A DNA stretch of 64,000 nucleotides from Tepidamorphus sp. (lineage in GTDB: Bacteria > Pseudomonadota > Alphaproteobacteria > Rhizobiales > Tepidamorphaceae), in NCBI GenBank assembly GCA_028280885.1, contig JANQKY010000007.1:1-64000 (forward strand), read 5' to 3'. Shown piece by piece: positions 54,714 through 63,727 of this stretch. Every line of letters begins with the position of its first letter. The stretch's first letter is position 1. The notes beneath the pieces are model-generated. The model was not told the origin of the DNA, searched no databases, and worked only from the letters and a program-made list of their open reading frames with translations. Position numbers and translations under genes: made by a program.

Positions 54714-56558
54714 ATGGATCCGATGACCTTCTCGATCATCCGCCACCGGCTGTTCCGCATCGTCGACGAGGCGGTGATCACGCTGAAGCACGTCTCCGGC
54801 AGCGCGATCACCAATGAAGGCCACGACCTGATGGTGTCGCTCTACCGGGCCGACGGGTCGCTGCTGATGGGCGGCGTCGGCTTCCTGCACCATCTGACCA
54901 GCGCCGCGGAGGCCTGCAAGTCGATCATCCGGCGCTTCGAAGGCCGCATCCGCGAGGGCGATATCTACCTGCTCAACGACCCCTACACGGCGGCGCTGCA
55001 CACCTCCGACATCTATCTGGTCGCGCCGATCCATCATGACGGCGAACTGGTCGCCTGGAGCGCCTGCTTCGTCCATGTCTACGATATCGGCGCGATGAAT
55101 CCGGGCGGCTTCAGCCCGCAATCGCCGGATATCTTCACCGAGGGCTTTTCCTCGCCCGGCATCAAGATCGTCGACCGGGGCGAGATGGTCGATGATGTGC
55201 TCGACACGATGCTGAACATGGTGCGCTCGCCGGAAATGGTGACGCTCGACCTGCGCTCGATGATCGCCTGCAACAATGTCGCGCGCGAGCGCATGCAGGC
55301 GCTGATCGGCAAATACGGGGCCGAAACGGTCGACGCGGCCGGGTCGGAGCTGATCCGCCAGTCGGAGGACCTGTTCCGCGCCCGCCTGCGCGAGCTTCCC
55401 GACGGCGAATGGCAGTCGCGGCAATATCTCGACGTCGACGGCGAGACGGCCGTCGTCCGGCTGACCATGACCAAGACCGGCGACCGGCTGGCCTTCGACT
55501 TCACCGGATCGAGCCCGCAGAGCCGCTATGCCATCAACTGCACCAGATGGGCCTCGCTCGGCGGCCTGTTCGCGCCGCTGTTTCCGCTTTTGTGCTACGA
55601 CATCACCTGGAACGAGGGGGTGATCCGGCCCGTCGAGATGATCGCGCCGGAGGGCTCGATCGTGAACTGCACACGGCCGGCGCCGGTTTCGGTGGCCACC
55701 GTCGCCGCCATCCAGTCGGTCAACAACGCCGCCTGCGCGACGATCGGCAAGATGCTGGCGGCCAGCGACACCTACCGCGCCCAGGCAACCGCCGTCTGGC
55801 ACGCCAACCACTTCGCCATCTTCAAGTTCGGCCGCAACCAGAAGGGCGGCGAGGCGATCGGCATCCTGACCGAGACCTTCGCCGGCGCCGGCGGCGCCCG
55901 GTCCTTTGCCGATGGCGTCGAGATCGGCGGCGAGATCCCCAATCCGATCTCGCGCATGGCCAATGTCGAGACGGTGGAGGCCAACTTCCCGATCCGCTAC
56001 CTGTTCCGCAAGCGCATGATCGATTCCGGCGGCCCCGGCGAATGGCGCGGCGGCACCGGCGGCGAGATGGCGATCACCCCGCACAAGGCGCCCGACGGCG
56101 GCATCCACTACGTGATTTCCGGCAAGGGCGCCCGCCACCCGATGAGCGACGGCCTGGCCGGCGGCCTGCCCGGCGCGCCGAACCGGTATCTCTGGATCAA
56201 GCCCGGCGAATCCTCGGGGGAAGCGTCGGGGGAAGCGTCGGGGGAAGCGTCGGGGGAGGACGGGGGTGATGAGCGCATTCCCGGCGCCGCCAACCCCGTC
56301 TCCTGGGGCGTCTTTCCGCTGATGGGCGAGGATGCCCTTTACGTCAGATGGAACGGCGGCGGCGGATTTGGCGATCCGCTGGCGCGCGATCCCGACCGCG
56401 TCGCCGAGGATGTCCGCAAGGGCCTGGTCAGCCGGACGGCGGCCGAGGACATCTACGCGGTGGCGCTCGGCGATACGGGTGCGGTGGATCGTTCGGCGAC
56501 GGAGCGGTTGCGCAGCGGACGCCTGGCCGCACGGCTTGAAGGGGAGCAGGTATCATGA
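54714..56558 (+). CDS. hyuB: Hydantoinase/oxoprolinase/acetone-carboxylase-like subunit B (HyuB)
   Basis: A 614-residue partner of HyuA. Early motifs are GSAITNEGHDLMVSLYRADG, YLLNDPYTAALHTSDIYLVA with the conserved His, and GGFSPQSPDIFTEGFSSPGI; later RMIDSGGPGEWRGGTGGE. A 12-bp tandem repeat at 56214-56257 inserts SGEA repeats between the catalytic region and the conserved C-terminal SWGVFPLMGEDALYVRWNGG segment. It overlaps the small zinc-protein gene by four bases, as in acetone-carboxylase operons. Confidence 0.9.
   Translation: MDPMTFSIIRHRLFRIVDEAVITLKHVSGSAITNEGHDLMVSLYRADGSLLMGGVGFLHHLTSAAEACKSIIRRFEGRIREGDIYLLNDPYTAALHTSDIYLVAPIHHDGELVAWSACFVHVYDIGAMNPGGFSPQSPDIFTEGFSSPGIKIVDRGEMVDDVLDTMLNMVRSPEMVTLDLRSMIACNNVARERMQALIGKYGAETVDAAGSELIRQSEDLFRARLRELPDGEWQSRQYLDVDGETAVVRLTMTKTGDRLAFDFTGSSPQSRYAINCTRWASLGGLFAPLFPLLCYDITWNEGVIRPVEMIAPEGSIVNCTRPAPVSVATVAAIQSVNNAACATIGKMLAASDTYRAQATAVWHANHFAIFKFGRNQKGGEAIGILTETFAGAGGARSFADGVEIGGEIPNPISRMANVETVEANFPIRYLFRKRMIDSGGPGEWRGGTGGEMAITPHKAPDGGIHYVISGKGARHPMSDGLAGGLPGAPNRYLWIKPGESSGEASGEASGEASGEDGGDERIPGAANPVSWGVFPLMGEDALYVRWNGGGGFGDPLARDPDRVAEDVRKGLVSRTAAEDIYAVALGDTGAVDRSATERLRSGRLAARLEGEQVS
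56214..56257. repeat. 12-bp tandem repeat in hyuB
   Basis: TCGGGGGAAGCG is repeated three times in perfect tandem from 56214, with a partial fourth copy. It encodes Ser-Gly-Glu-Ala repeats in a probable surface loop. Confidence 0.9.
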
Positions 56559-56845
56559 GTGACAGGCGCCCCTATTCGGCGACGATCGATCGCGTCGCGG
56601 TCCCCGGCGGTGAAGACCTGGTCTGCCGGTCCTGCGGCCATGGCCTGGGCTCGGCCGACGCGGTCTGGAAGGAAGTCGCCCGGCTCGACGAGCGCCCGCT
56701 CTGCGAGGCCGGCGGCTCAGTCTTCGAGGCGACCGACCCGAAGCTGCTGCTGCGGCGCTTCTACTGTCCGGGCTGCGGCGCCGCGCTCGATACCGAGACC
56801 GCCCTTGAGGGCGAGCCGTTCCTTGTCGACCGGGTGCGGGGCTGA
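56555..56845 (+). CDS. Small zinc-binding subunit, acetone-carboxylase-gamma-like
   Basis: A 96-residue protein with two CxxC pairs, LVCRSCGHGLG near residue 24 and FYCPGCGAALD near residue 70, which would hold one zinc. This layout and the position directly after hyuA and hyuB match the acetone carboxylase gamma-subunit family. In acetone carboxylase that subunit is part of the heterohexamer. Its presence suggests that this HyuAB is a three-subunit enzyme of the carboxylase type and not a simple hydantoinase, but this is inference. Confidence 0.75.
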   Translation: MSDRRPYSATIDRVAVPGGEDLVCRSCGHGLGSADAVWKEVARLDERPLCEAGGSVFEATDPKLLLRRFYCPGCGAALDTETALEGEPFLVDRVRG

Positions 56846-56848
56846 GCG

Positions 56849-57442
56849 ATGGCGAAGGCCGGGCAGACCGAAGCAGCCAAGGTCGCCGACACGCTAGGCC
56901 TCCGGCTCCGGCATCTGCGGCAGAGCCAGGACATGAGCATCGCCGCGCTTGCCCGGCGCTCCGGCGTGCCGGCCAGCACGATCAGCAAGATCGAGAACGG
57001 GCTGCTCAATCCCAGCCTCGTCAACGCGATCAACCTGGCGACCGCGCTTGACGCCAATCTGGGCTTCCTGCTCGACCGCACCCGCACTCGCCACGCGCGC
57101 TATTCGGTGGTGCGCCGCAATCAGCGCGGACGCCGGTCGTTCCCGGAGATCGCCCTTGTGCTCGAGGACCTGAGCGGCGGCTTCGTGCCCGGCCTCCTGG
57201 AATCGCGCATCGGCACGATCAGTCCAGGCGCCCATTCCGGCGAGGAATACATGACCCATCCCGGCGAGGAACTGGCGCATGTCCTGTCCGGCACCGTGAC
57301 CTATGACATCGACGGCACGATCGTCGAGATCGGACAGGGCGATTCCCTGCAGTTCAAATCGGATACGCCGCACCGCTGGTACAATGACAGCGACGGCCCC
57401 GCCGAGCTTCTCTGGGTCTTCTCCGACGGTCTGTCGTTCTGA
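56849..57442 (+). CDS. XRE-family regulator with cupin domain (second copy)
   Basis: A 197-residue protein with helix-turn-helix MSIAALARRSGVPASTISKI and a C-terminal cupin (YMTHPGEELAHVLSGTVTYD; GDSLQFKSDTPHRWYND with metal-type His). It is only weakly similar to the first copy at 51946, so it is not a recent duplicate. It sits inside the operon, three bases after the zinc subunit, and could adjust expression of the transporter part. Confidence 0.87.
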   Translation: MAKAGQTEAAKVADTLGLRLRHLRQSQDMSIAALARRSGVPASTISKIENGLLNPSLVNAINLATALDANLGFLLDRTRTRHARYSVVRRNQRGRRSFPEIALVLEDLSGGFVPGLLESRIGTISPGAHSGEEYMTHPGEELAHVLSGTVTYDIDGTIVEIGQGDSLQFKSDTPHRWYNDSDGPAELLWVFSDGLSF

Positions 57443-57484
57443 GGCCCGCACTTTCATGCCCGTACTTTCATGAAGGACAAGAAA

Positions 57485-58156
57485 ATGATCAGTCAGCACA
57501 TCATCGACCGGGTCGTGGCGCGGCGCGGTCGGCTGCATCTGTTCGACGACATCGATGCGGACCGTGCGGCGATGGTCGTCATCGACATGCAGAAGACCTT
57601 CTGCGAACCCGGCGCGCCGGCGGAAGTGCCGGCCTCACGCGACATCGTGCCGGCGATCAACCGGCTGGCAGACGGCCTTCGCCGCGCCGGCGGCACCGTG
57701 ATCTGGTGCACGCACGCCAATGTCGGCACCCGCGACAGCAGCGACTGGCGCAATTTCTTCGATTTCTTCGTTTCCGACGACGTCCGCGCCCGGACCATCG
57801 AGAGCCTGTCGCCAGGTGGCTCCGGCCAGGACATCTGGCACGAACTCACCGTCGAGGATAAGGACATCAAGCTGTTCAAGAACCGCTATAGCGCGCTCGT
57901 CCCGGGCTCCTCCCAGCTTGAGCGTGTGTTGCGCAGCCTTGATATCGACACGCTGCTGATCTGCGGGACGAAGACCAATGTCTGCTGCGAATCGACTGCC
58001 CGCGACGCGATGATGATGGATTTCAAGGTGGTGATGGTCTCGGACGGGACCGCTGCCCTGTCTGATGCCGAGCACCGGGGGACGCTGGAGAACATCATCC
58101 AGCAGTTCGGCGATGTGCTGAGCGTCGATGAAATACTGGAAAGGCTGAACCGCTGA
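57485..58156 (+). CDS. Isochorismatase-family cysteine hydrolase (carbamoyl-hydrolase-like)
   Basis: A 223-residue hydrolase. The catalytic triad is visible: Asp in MVVIDMQKTF, Lys in IKLFKNRYSALV and Cys in CGTKTNVCCESTARDAMM. The arrangement and length fit the N-carbamoylsarcosine amidohydrolase / ureidoacrylate (RutB) / biuret hydrolase branch. ATG 57485 is chosen because AAGGA lies seven bases upstream; an in-frame ATG 15 bases earlier has no such site. Beside a HyuAB pair, it could hydrolyse the carbamoyl product of ring opening. Confidence 0.88.
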   Translation: MISQHIIDRVVARRGRLHLFDDIDADRAAMVVIDMQKTFCEPGAPAEVPASRDIVPAINRLADGLRRAGGTVIWCTHANVGTRDSSDWRNFFDFFVSDDVRARTIESLSPGGSGQDIWHELTVEDKDIKLFKNRYSALVPGSSQLERVLRSLDIDTLLICGTKTNVCCESTARDAMMMDFKVVMVSDGTAALSDAEHRGTLENIIQQFGDVLSVDEILERLNR

Positions 58157-58223
58157 CGCCCGCCGGCGCCTTTCAGCACCAACGATAATCCTGGCGGCAC
58201 CAACCTGAAAAAGGGGAACTGAC

Positions 58224-59180
58224 ATGTGGAAACTGATCGCAGGGACGGCGCTTGCCGTCGTCATGGCCGCGGCCTCCGCCCAGGCCGAGACCAAGCGCGT
58301 GGCTCTGGTGCTTCCCGGGCCGATCACGGACGGGACCTTCAATTCCGCCGCCAACAAGGGCATCGAGGCGGCCAAGGCCAATTACGACATCGAGGTGGCG
58401 ATCCGCGAGAACACCGACTTCGCGCAGATCCAGGAGGCGCTGCGCTCCTATGCCGAAGAGGGCTATGACATGGTCATCGGCCATGGCTTCCAGTTCGCCG
58501 AGCCGGTGCTGGAAATCCATGCCGAGTATCCCGACACCTGGTTCGTCGTGAACACCGCGCAGGTATCGGCTGAACCCAATGTCGCCTCCTTCGACAACCG
58601 CTGGGGGGATGCCGGCTACATGGCCGGCGCGGTCGCGGCGCTGTTCTCCGAAAACGGCAAGATCGGCCATATCGGTGCGATTCCGGTCCCCGTCATCGAG
58701 GACTACAATCTCGGCTTCGAACGCGGCGCCAAGGCGATGCGCCCGGAGACCGAAGTGCTGTCGGCCTATGTCGGGTCCTTCTCCGACATCGCCCGCGGCG
58801 CCGAGATCACCACGTCGCTGATCGAGCAGGGCGCCGACGTCGTCACCTCGACCGGCAACGAGAACGTGGTCGGCACCATCCAGTCGGCGCAGAAGGGCGA
58901 CGTGCTGGCCATCGGCACGGCCTTCGACAGCCACGCCATGGCGCCGGAAACAATCATTACCACCGCGCTCATCAACATGGATGTCAATATCGACCTGGCC
59001 GTCGGCAAGATGATCGACGGAACGCTCGAGCCGACCGTCTATGTGCTCGGTCTCGAGGAAGGCGGCATTGGCCTGGCCCCCCTGCGCGACTTCGAGGGCA
59101 AAATCCCCGCCGAGGACAAGGCGCGCCTCGACACGCTGGTTAAGGACATCCGCGCGGGCAAGGTCAAGGACCTGCCCTGA
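58224..59180 (+). CDS. BMP-family ABC transporter substrate-binding protein
   Basis: A 318-residue receptor of the BMP/PnrA (nucleoside and purine) class. Signal peptide MWKLIAGTALAVVMAAASAQ; mature start ETKRVALVLPGPITDGTFNS, the family's first ligand loop. AAGGGGAA precedes the ATG. It is followed by its ATPase and two permeases. Confidence 0.92.
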   Translation: MWKLIAGTALAVVMAAASAQAETKRVALVLPGPITDGTFNSAANKGIEAAKANYDIEVAIRENTDFAQIQEALRSYAEEGYDMVIGHGFQFAEPVLEIHAEYPDTWFVVNTAQVSAEPNVASFDNRWGDAGYMAGAVAALFSENGKIGHIGAIPVPVIEDYNLGFERGAKAMRPETEVLSAYVGSFSDIARGAEITTSLIEQGADVVTSTGNENVVGTIQSAQKGDVLAIGTAFDSHAMAPETIITTALINMDVNIDLAVGKMIDGTLEPTVYVLGLEEGGIGLAPLRDFEGKIPAEDKARLDTLVKDIRAGKVKDLP

Positions 59181-59215
59181 TCGGGCACGGCGCGCCACCG
59201 CCCGAGGGACCGGCC

Positions 59216-60778
59216 GTGACGGAGACCGGATCCGTACCACTCGTCGCCCTGCGCGGCGTGACCAAGCGGTTCGGCGACGTCGTCGCCAATCGGGCCGTCG
59301 ACCTTGAGATCGGCCGGGGCGAGGTCATCGCCCTGGTCGGCGAGAACGGCGCCGGCAAGTCGACGATCGTCAACATGCTGTCCGGCGTCTTTCCGCCCGA
59401 CGAGGGCACGATCGAAATCGACGGCGCCGCGACCGGTTTCACCGGTCCGGCGGCGTCGGTTGAGGCCGGTATCGGGGTCGTGCACCAGCACTACATGCTG
59501 GTCCCGACCCTGACCGCGCTCGACAATATCGCGCTGCAGGCGAGCGAACTGGGCCTGTGGAAGATCGACCGCAGGGCGCTGGGAGACCGGGCCGGCGCGG
59601 TGGCCGAAGCGCTCGGCTTCCGCTTCGACCGGGATCAGCGCATCGACAGCCTCGACGTCGCGCACCAGCAGCGCATCGAGATCATCAAGGCGCTGATCCA
59701 CGAGGTCCGGCTCTTGGTGCTCGACGAACCGACCGCGGTGCTCGGTGCCGACGACAAGGCGCGGCTGTTCGACACAATCAGCGGCCTGAAGCGCCAGGGC
59801 GTCTCGGTCGTGCTGATCACGCATAAGCTCGAGGATATCTTCGCCGTCGCCGACCGCGCGGTGATCCTGCGCAACGGCGCGGTCGCCGCCGACCTGCCGG
59901 TAAAGGACCTGTCGCCGGAGACCATCGTGACGCATATGGTCGGGTCGGACGCCGAGGCCCGCTCGGAACTGGAGATACAACCGGAAACGGTACACCCCGA
60001 GCATCCGGTTGGAGAGGCCGTCTGCCGGGTGCGCGACGTCACCCTGCGCCGGCCGAACGGATCGGTCGCGGTCAGCGGGCTGTCGCTTGACCTCCACGCC
60101 GGCGAGATCGTCGCGGTCGCCGGTGTCGATGGTAACGGCCAGAGCGAGTTCGTCCACTGCCTGGCCGGCCTGCAGCGCCCCGACGAAGGCGAGATCGACT
60201 GCCTCGGCCTTAATTCGCGCGCGCGCACGTGGTCACCCGCCCGGCTGCGGCGCGCCGGCGTCAGCCACATCCCCGAGGATCGCCGCCACTCCGGCATCGT
60301 CGCCGAGATGACGCTGGCGAAGAATTATCTGCTCAGCCATCTCGACCGGCCCGACGTCTTCCGCCTGGGCCTTCTCAGGAACCACCATCTGGGACAGGTG
60401 GTCGACGGCCTCCTAAACGCCTTCAAGGTGCGCGCGCCGGGCAGCGGCGCCCTGATGAAGACGCTTTCCGGCGGCAATCAGCAGAAGATCGTGCTGGCCC
60501 GCGAGCTCGACGGCGACCCGAAGCTGATCCTCGCGACCCACCCCTCGCGCGGGCTCGACCTCAACACGATCGCCTTCGTCCACAAAACGCTTGAGCAAAC
60601 ACGCGACGCCGGCAAGGCGATCCTGCTCTTGTCCTCGGATATCGACGAGATCCTCAAAATCGCCGATCGGATCATCGTCTTCGCCGGCGGACGGACCTTC
60701 GGCCCGGCGCCCTGCCGCGACCTCACCCGGCAAACGATCGGCGCCTGGATCGCCGGGCACGAGGACATCGAGGCATGA
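59216..60778 (+). CDS. BMP-type ABC transporter ATPase, double domain
   Basis: A 520-residue ATPase with two domains. The first has Walker A GENGAGKST and Walker B LLVLDEPTAVLG; its signature position reads LDVAHQQR where relatives have LSVGEQQR. The second has a degenerate P-loop GVDGNGQSE, signature LSGGNQQK and LILATHPSRGLD, as is normal for the sugar/nucleoside subfamily. GTG start. Confidence 0.9.
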   Translation: MTETGSVPLVALRGVTKRFGDVVANRAVDLEIGRGEVIALVGENGAGKSTIVNMLSGVFPPDEGTIEIDGAATGFTGPAASVEAGIGVVHQHYMLVPTLTALDNIALQASELGLWKIDRRALGDRAGAVAEALGFRFDRDQRIDSLDVAHQQRIEIIKALIHEVRLLVLDEPTAVLGADDKARLFDTISGLKRQGVSVVLITHKLEDIFAVADRAVILRNGAVAADLPVKDLSPETIVTHMVGSDAEARSELEIQPETVHPEHPVGEAVCRVRDVTLRRPNGSVAVSGLSLDLHAGEIVAVAGVDGNGQSEFVHCLAGLQRPDEGEIDCLGLNSRARTWSPARLRRAGVSHIPEDRRHSGIVAEMTLAKNYLLSHLDRPDVFRLGLLRNHHLGQVVDGLLNAFKVRAPGSGALMKTLSGGNQQKIVLARELDGDPKLILATHPSRGLDLNTIAFVHKTLEQTRDAGKAILLLSSDIDEILKIADRIIVFAGGRTFGPAPCRDLTRQTIGAWIAGHEDIEA

Positions 60779-61827
60779 CGGGCACCGCGCTGCGCATGCC
60801 GGCCCTGTTGGTCATCGGATTTCTCGTCGCGATGGTCATCGCCGCGATCCTGCTCGCCGGCGCCGATCCGGCAAGCGTCGCCTACGGCATTATCGAGCGG
60901 GCGCTGTTCACGCGGGCCGGCCTGCTCGAGGCCCTGCTGCGCGCGATCCCGCTGACGATCATGGGCCTCGGCATCGCGATCGCCTTCAAGGCGCGCATCT
61001 TCAATATCGGCATGGATGGCCAGTTGATCGCCGGCAGCGTGCTCGCGGTGGTCGCCGCACCGCTTCTGCCAGGCAACATCGCCGGCATCGTCTTCTTCCT
61101 CGCCCTCGGTTTCCTGGGTGGCGCGGTCTGGGGCGGCATCGCGGGCGTCATCAAGGCGCGGTTCGGCGGCAACGAGATCATCGCCACGATCATGCTCAAC
61201 TACGTCGCCGTGCAGTTGCTGTCCTGGCTGGTGCGCGGGCCGCTGCAGGAGAAGATGAAGATCATCCCGCGCTCCGATGCGATCGATCAGGCGCTGCGCC
61301 TGCCCGTCCTGTTCGACGGCACCCGGATCCATGCCGGGCTGATCGTCGCGATCCTTGCCGTGGCGATCGTCGCGCTGGTGATGCTGCGCGGACGGTTCGG
61401 CTATCGGCTCGCCGTGGTCGGCGCCAACGATCATGCCGCGCGCTATGCCGGGATCAGCCCGGCGTGGATGGCAGCCGCGGTGCTGATCCTGTCCGGCGCG
61501 CTTGCGGGCCTTGCCGGCGCCGTCGAGGTGGCCGGGCTCTACGGCCGCTTGCAGGAGGGTTTCGCGCCCGGCTTCGGGATCGCGGCAATCGCCGTGGCGC
61601 TGGTCGCCCGGCTCAATCCGCTGCTCGTGCCGGTCTCCGCCTTCGGCTTCTCCCTGCTCTATTCCGGGCTGGGGGCGCTGGCACGCAACGGCGTCGTGCC
61701 GTTCCCGCTGATCAACATTCTGGAAGGCGCCATCATCCTGGTCTTCCTGGCCGCCACCGTCGCCCTGCGCCACGGGGGTGGCCAGACGAGGGAGGCCCCC
61801 GAGAGTGGAGCACGGGCCGATGGATGA
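60775..61827 (+). CDS. BMP-type ABC transporter permease 1
   Basis: A 350-residue inner-membrane protein with FKARIFNIGMDGQLIAGSVL and RFGGNEIIATIMLNYVAVQL, both typical of the nucleoside-type permeases. Its start overlaps the ATPase stop (ATGA) and its end overlaps the second permease by eight bases. Confidence 0.92.
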   Translation: MTGTALRMPALLVIGFLVAMVIAAILLAGADPASVAYGIIERALFTRAGLLEALLRAIPLTIMGLGIAIAFKARIFNIGMDGQLIAGSVLAVVAAPLLPGNIAGIVFFLALGFLGGAVWGGIAGVIKARFGGNEIIATIMLNYVAVQLLSWLVRGPLQEKMKIIPRSDAIDQALRLPVLFDGTRIHAGLIVAILAVAIVALVMLRGRFGYRLAVVGANDHAARYAGISPAWMAAAVLILSGALAGLAGAVEVAGLYGRLQEGFAPGFGIAAIAVALVARLNPLLVPVSAFGFSLLYSGLGALARNGVVPFPLINILEGAIILVFLAATVALRHGGGQTREAPESGARADG

Positions 61828-62749
61828 GGTGGTCTTCCTGAGCGGGCTGCTCGCCGCCGGCATTCGCCTGGCGGCCCCGATCGCGCTTGCCGCCATCGGC
61901 GAAACCCTGTCGCAGCGCGTCGGCGTCATCAATGTCGGCATCGAGGGCATCATGCTCGTCGGCGCCTTCATCGCCGTCCTGCTCGCCGTGCAGTCGGGCA
62001 GCCCCTGGATCGGCCTGCTTGGCGCGATCCTGGCCGGCATCGCGATGGCGAGCCTGCACGCCTATTTCGTCGTCACCCTGAAGACGGAGCAGATCGTCAC
62101 GGGGATCGCGCTGTTGTTCCTCGGCCTCGGCCTGTCGGGATACGGCTATCGCCTGACGCTCGGAGAGCTGGGCGCAGCCGTCAAGGTGCCGGGCTTCCGC
62201 GAGCTCGATATTCTCGGGCTCGCCGATCTCCCGGTGATCGGGCCGATCCTGTTCGGCCAGCACGCGCTGGTCTATCTGGCCGTCGCGTCGGCCATCGCCA
62301 TGGCCTGGATGTTCCGGGCGACCCGGCTCGGCGTCATCATCAAGGCGGTCGGCGAGACCCCGGCGGCAGCCGATTCCGCCGGCATCCATGTCGACCGGGT
62401 GCGGTTCCTGTGCGTGCTGGCGGCCGGCGGCTTCGCCGGCGCGGGCGGTGCCTTCCTGTCGACCGCCCACCTGTGGGGCTTCGTCGAGAACATGACCGCC
62501 GGCCGTGGCTTCCTGGCGATCGCCTGCGTGGTGTTCGCGCGCTGGAACCCGGTGCTGGCCGTCCTGGTGGCGCTGGTCTTCGGCATCGCCGATGCAGCCC
62601 AGATCAGGCTCCAGTCGATCTTCCCGGCCGTGCCCTACCAGTTCTTCGTCATCGCGCCCTATGTCGTGGCCATCGTCTCGCTGGCCGTCGGCTCGCGCTC
62701 AAGCCGGATGCCGGCCGCCCTGGGCCTCCCCTTCGCCAAGCCACGGTAA
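61820..62749 (+). CDS. BMP-type ABC transporter permease 2
   Basis: A 309-residue inner-membrane protein. The core starts LAAIGETLSQRVGVINVGIE and includes YFVVTLKTEQIVTGIALLFL. ATG 61820 has GGAG upstream and is preferred over the longer frame that begins inside the previous gene. It is the last gene of the hyu operon. Confidence 0.92.
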   Translation: MDEVVFLSGLLAAGIRLAAPIALAAIGETLSQRVGVINVGIEGIMLVGAFIAVLLAVQSGSPWIGLLGAILAGIAMASLHAYFVVTLKTEQIVTGIALLFLGLGLSGYGYRLTLGELGAAVKVPGFRELDILGLADLPVIGPILFGQHALVYLAVASAIAMAWMFRATRLGVIIKAVGETPAAADSAGIHVDRVRFLCVLAAGGFAGAGGAFLSTAHLWGFVENMTAGRGFLAIACVVFARWNPVLAVLVALVFGIADAAQIRLQSIFPAVPYQFFVIAPYVVAIVSLAVGSRSSRMPAALGLPFAKPR

Positions 62750-62905
62750 GCGGCCCGCCGGGCGATCCGTGTGGTCGCCCTACGGGTGTCGCGGACCTGT
62801 CCCGCCACCGGCCTCAAGCCGGCGGTCGCGGCCGTGCGCGCGCCCTCATCCCGTCCAGAACGCCTTCGCGCAACCGCGGCACGCGCCGTCCGGCCAGCCC
62901 GTTTG

Positions 62906-62956
62906 TTGACAAAACGGGATTTCCAGATAGTCTGTCCTGAATATAAAACTATAGTT
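62906..62956 (+). promoter_or_regulatory. Putative iclR-type gene promoter with palindrome
   Basis: TTGACA at 62906-62911 with TAGTCT 16 bases downstream could form a promoter. A TATAAA at 62942 and a perfect ten-base palindrome AACTATAGTT (62947-62956) lie between it and the start codon. The stretch is very AT-rich for this genome and is a likely autoregulatory site of the IclR-type protein. Confidence 0.45.
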
Positions 62957-62977
62957 CAATATATAGGAACAACTCAG

Positions 62978-63727
62978 ATGGCCACCGAAGGGCCCGTCAG
63001 AAACGTGATGCGGGTTGCGGATGCTCTCGATGCCATGGCGGCCGGGAACAACCGGCTGTCGAGCATCGCCCGCGAACTCGGTGTCAGCAGAAGCTCGATC
63101 CACCGCATTCTGAAATCGATGGAGGCGGCGGGACTGGCGCTGCAGGACCCGGTCGACGGCGGCTACTACATCGGCCCCCGGATCATCTCGCTGCTCGGCG
63201 CCGCCTCGGTCTCGCACCAGTATCTTTCGATCAGCGCCCATTCCGAGCTCGACGCCCTGGCGCGGGAATTGGGCGAGACCGTCTCGCTGGTGGTCAGGAC
63301 CGGTCTGGAAAAGGTCGTCGTGGACGAAGTCCTTGGCGGGCAGGGCGCGAAGATCTCGGTCGGCCACGGCTTCGTTTCGACGCTGGCCCTGGGCGCGACC
63401 AGCCAGGTGCTGCTGGCGCAGCTCGACCCGAATGAACGCGACGCATTGCTGCCGCTGCTGCTGCCGGAAGCCTCCAAGGATGCCCTGACGCAGACGCGGA
63501 CCCGGATCGAACAGACAGCGCGCAACGGCTACGACATCAGCTACGGCGAATACCTCAAGGGCGTCTGCGCAATCGCCGTTCCGATACGCGGCTACTCGAC
63601 GCCGGCGGCCCTCTCCATCCTGACGCATATCGACAGCATGACCGACCAGCGCCGCGACGCCCTGGTCGCCAGCATGCAAGAGGCCGTCGTGAAGATCGAA
63701 GCCAAGCTGGGGGCGGCATCCCGATGA
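62978..63727 (+). CDS. IclR-family transcriptional regulator
   Basis: A 249-residue regulator. N-terminal winged helix: LSSIARELGVSRSSIHRILK, then GGYYIGPRIISLLGA. A C-terminal effector domain follows (TVSLVVRTGLEKVVVDEVLG; GYDISYGEYLKGVCAIAVPI), as usual for IclR. AGGA eight bases before ATG 62978 supports this start; the longer upstream frame would be translated from repeat-like sequence. It overlaps the following dehydrogenase gene as ATGA, so it belongs with that operon and may regulate it. Confidence 0.9.
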   Translation: MATEGPVRNVMRVADALDAMAAGNNRLSSIARELGVSRSSIHRILKSMEAAGLALQDPVDGGYYIGPRIISLLGAASVSHQYLSISAHSELDALARELGETVSLVVRTGLEKVVVDEVLGGQGAKISVGHGFVSTLALGATSQVLLAQLDPNERDALLPLLLPEASKDALTQTRTRIEQTARNGYDISYGEYLKGVCAIAVPIRGYSTPAALSILTHIDSMTDQRRDALVASMQEAVVKIEAKLGAASR

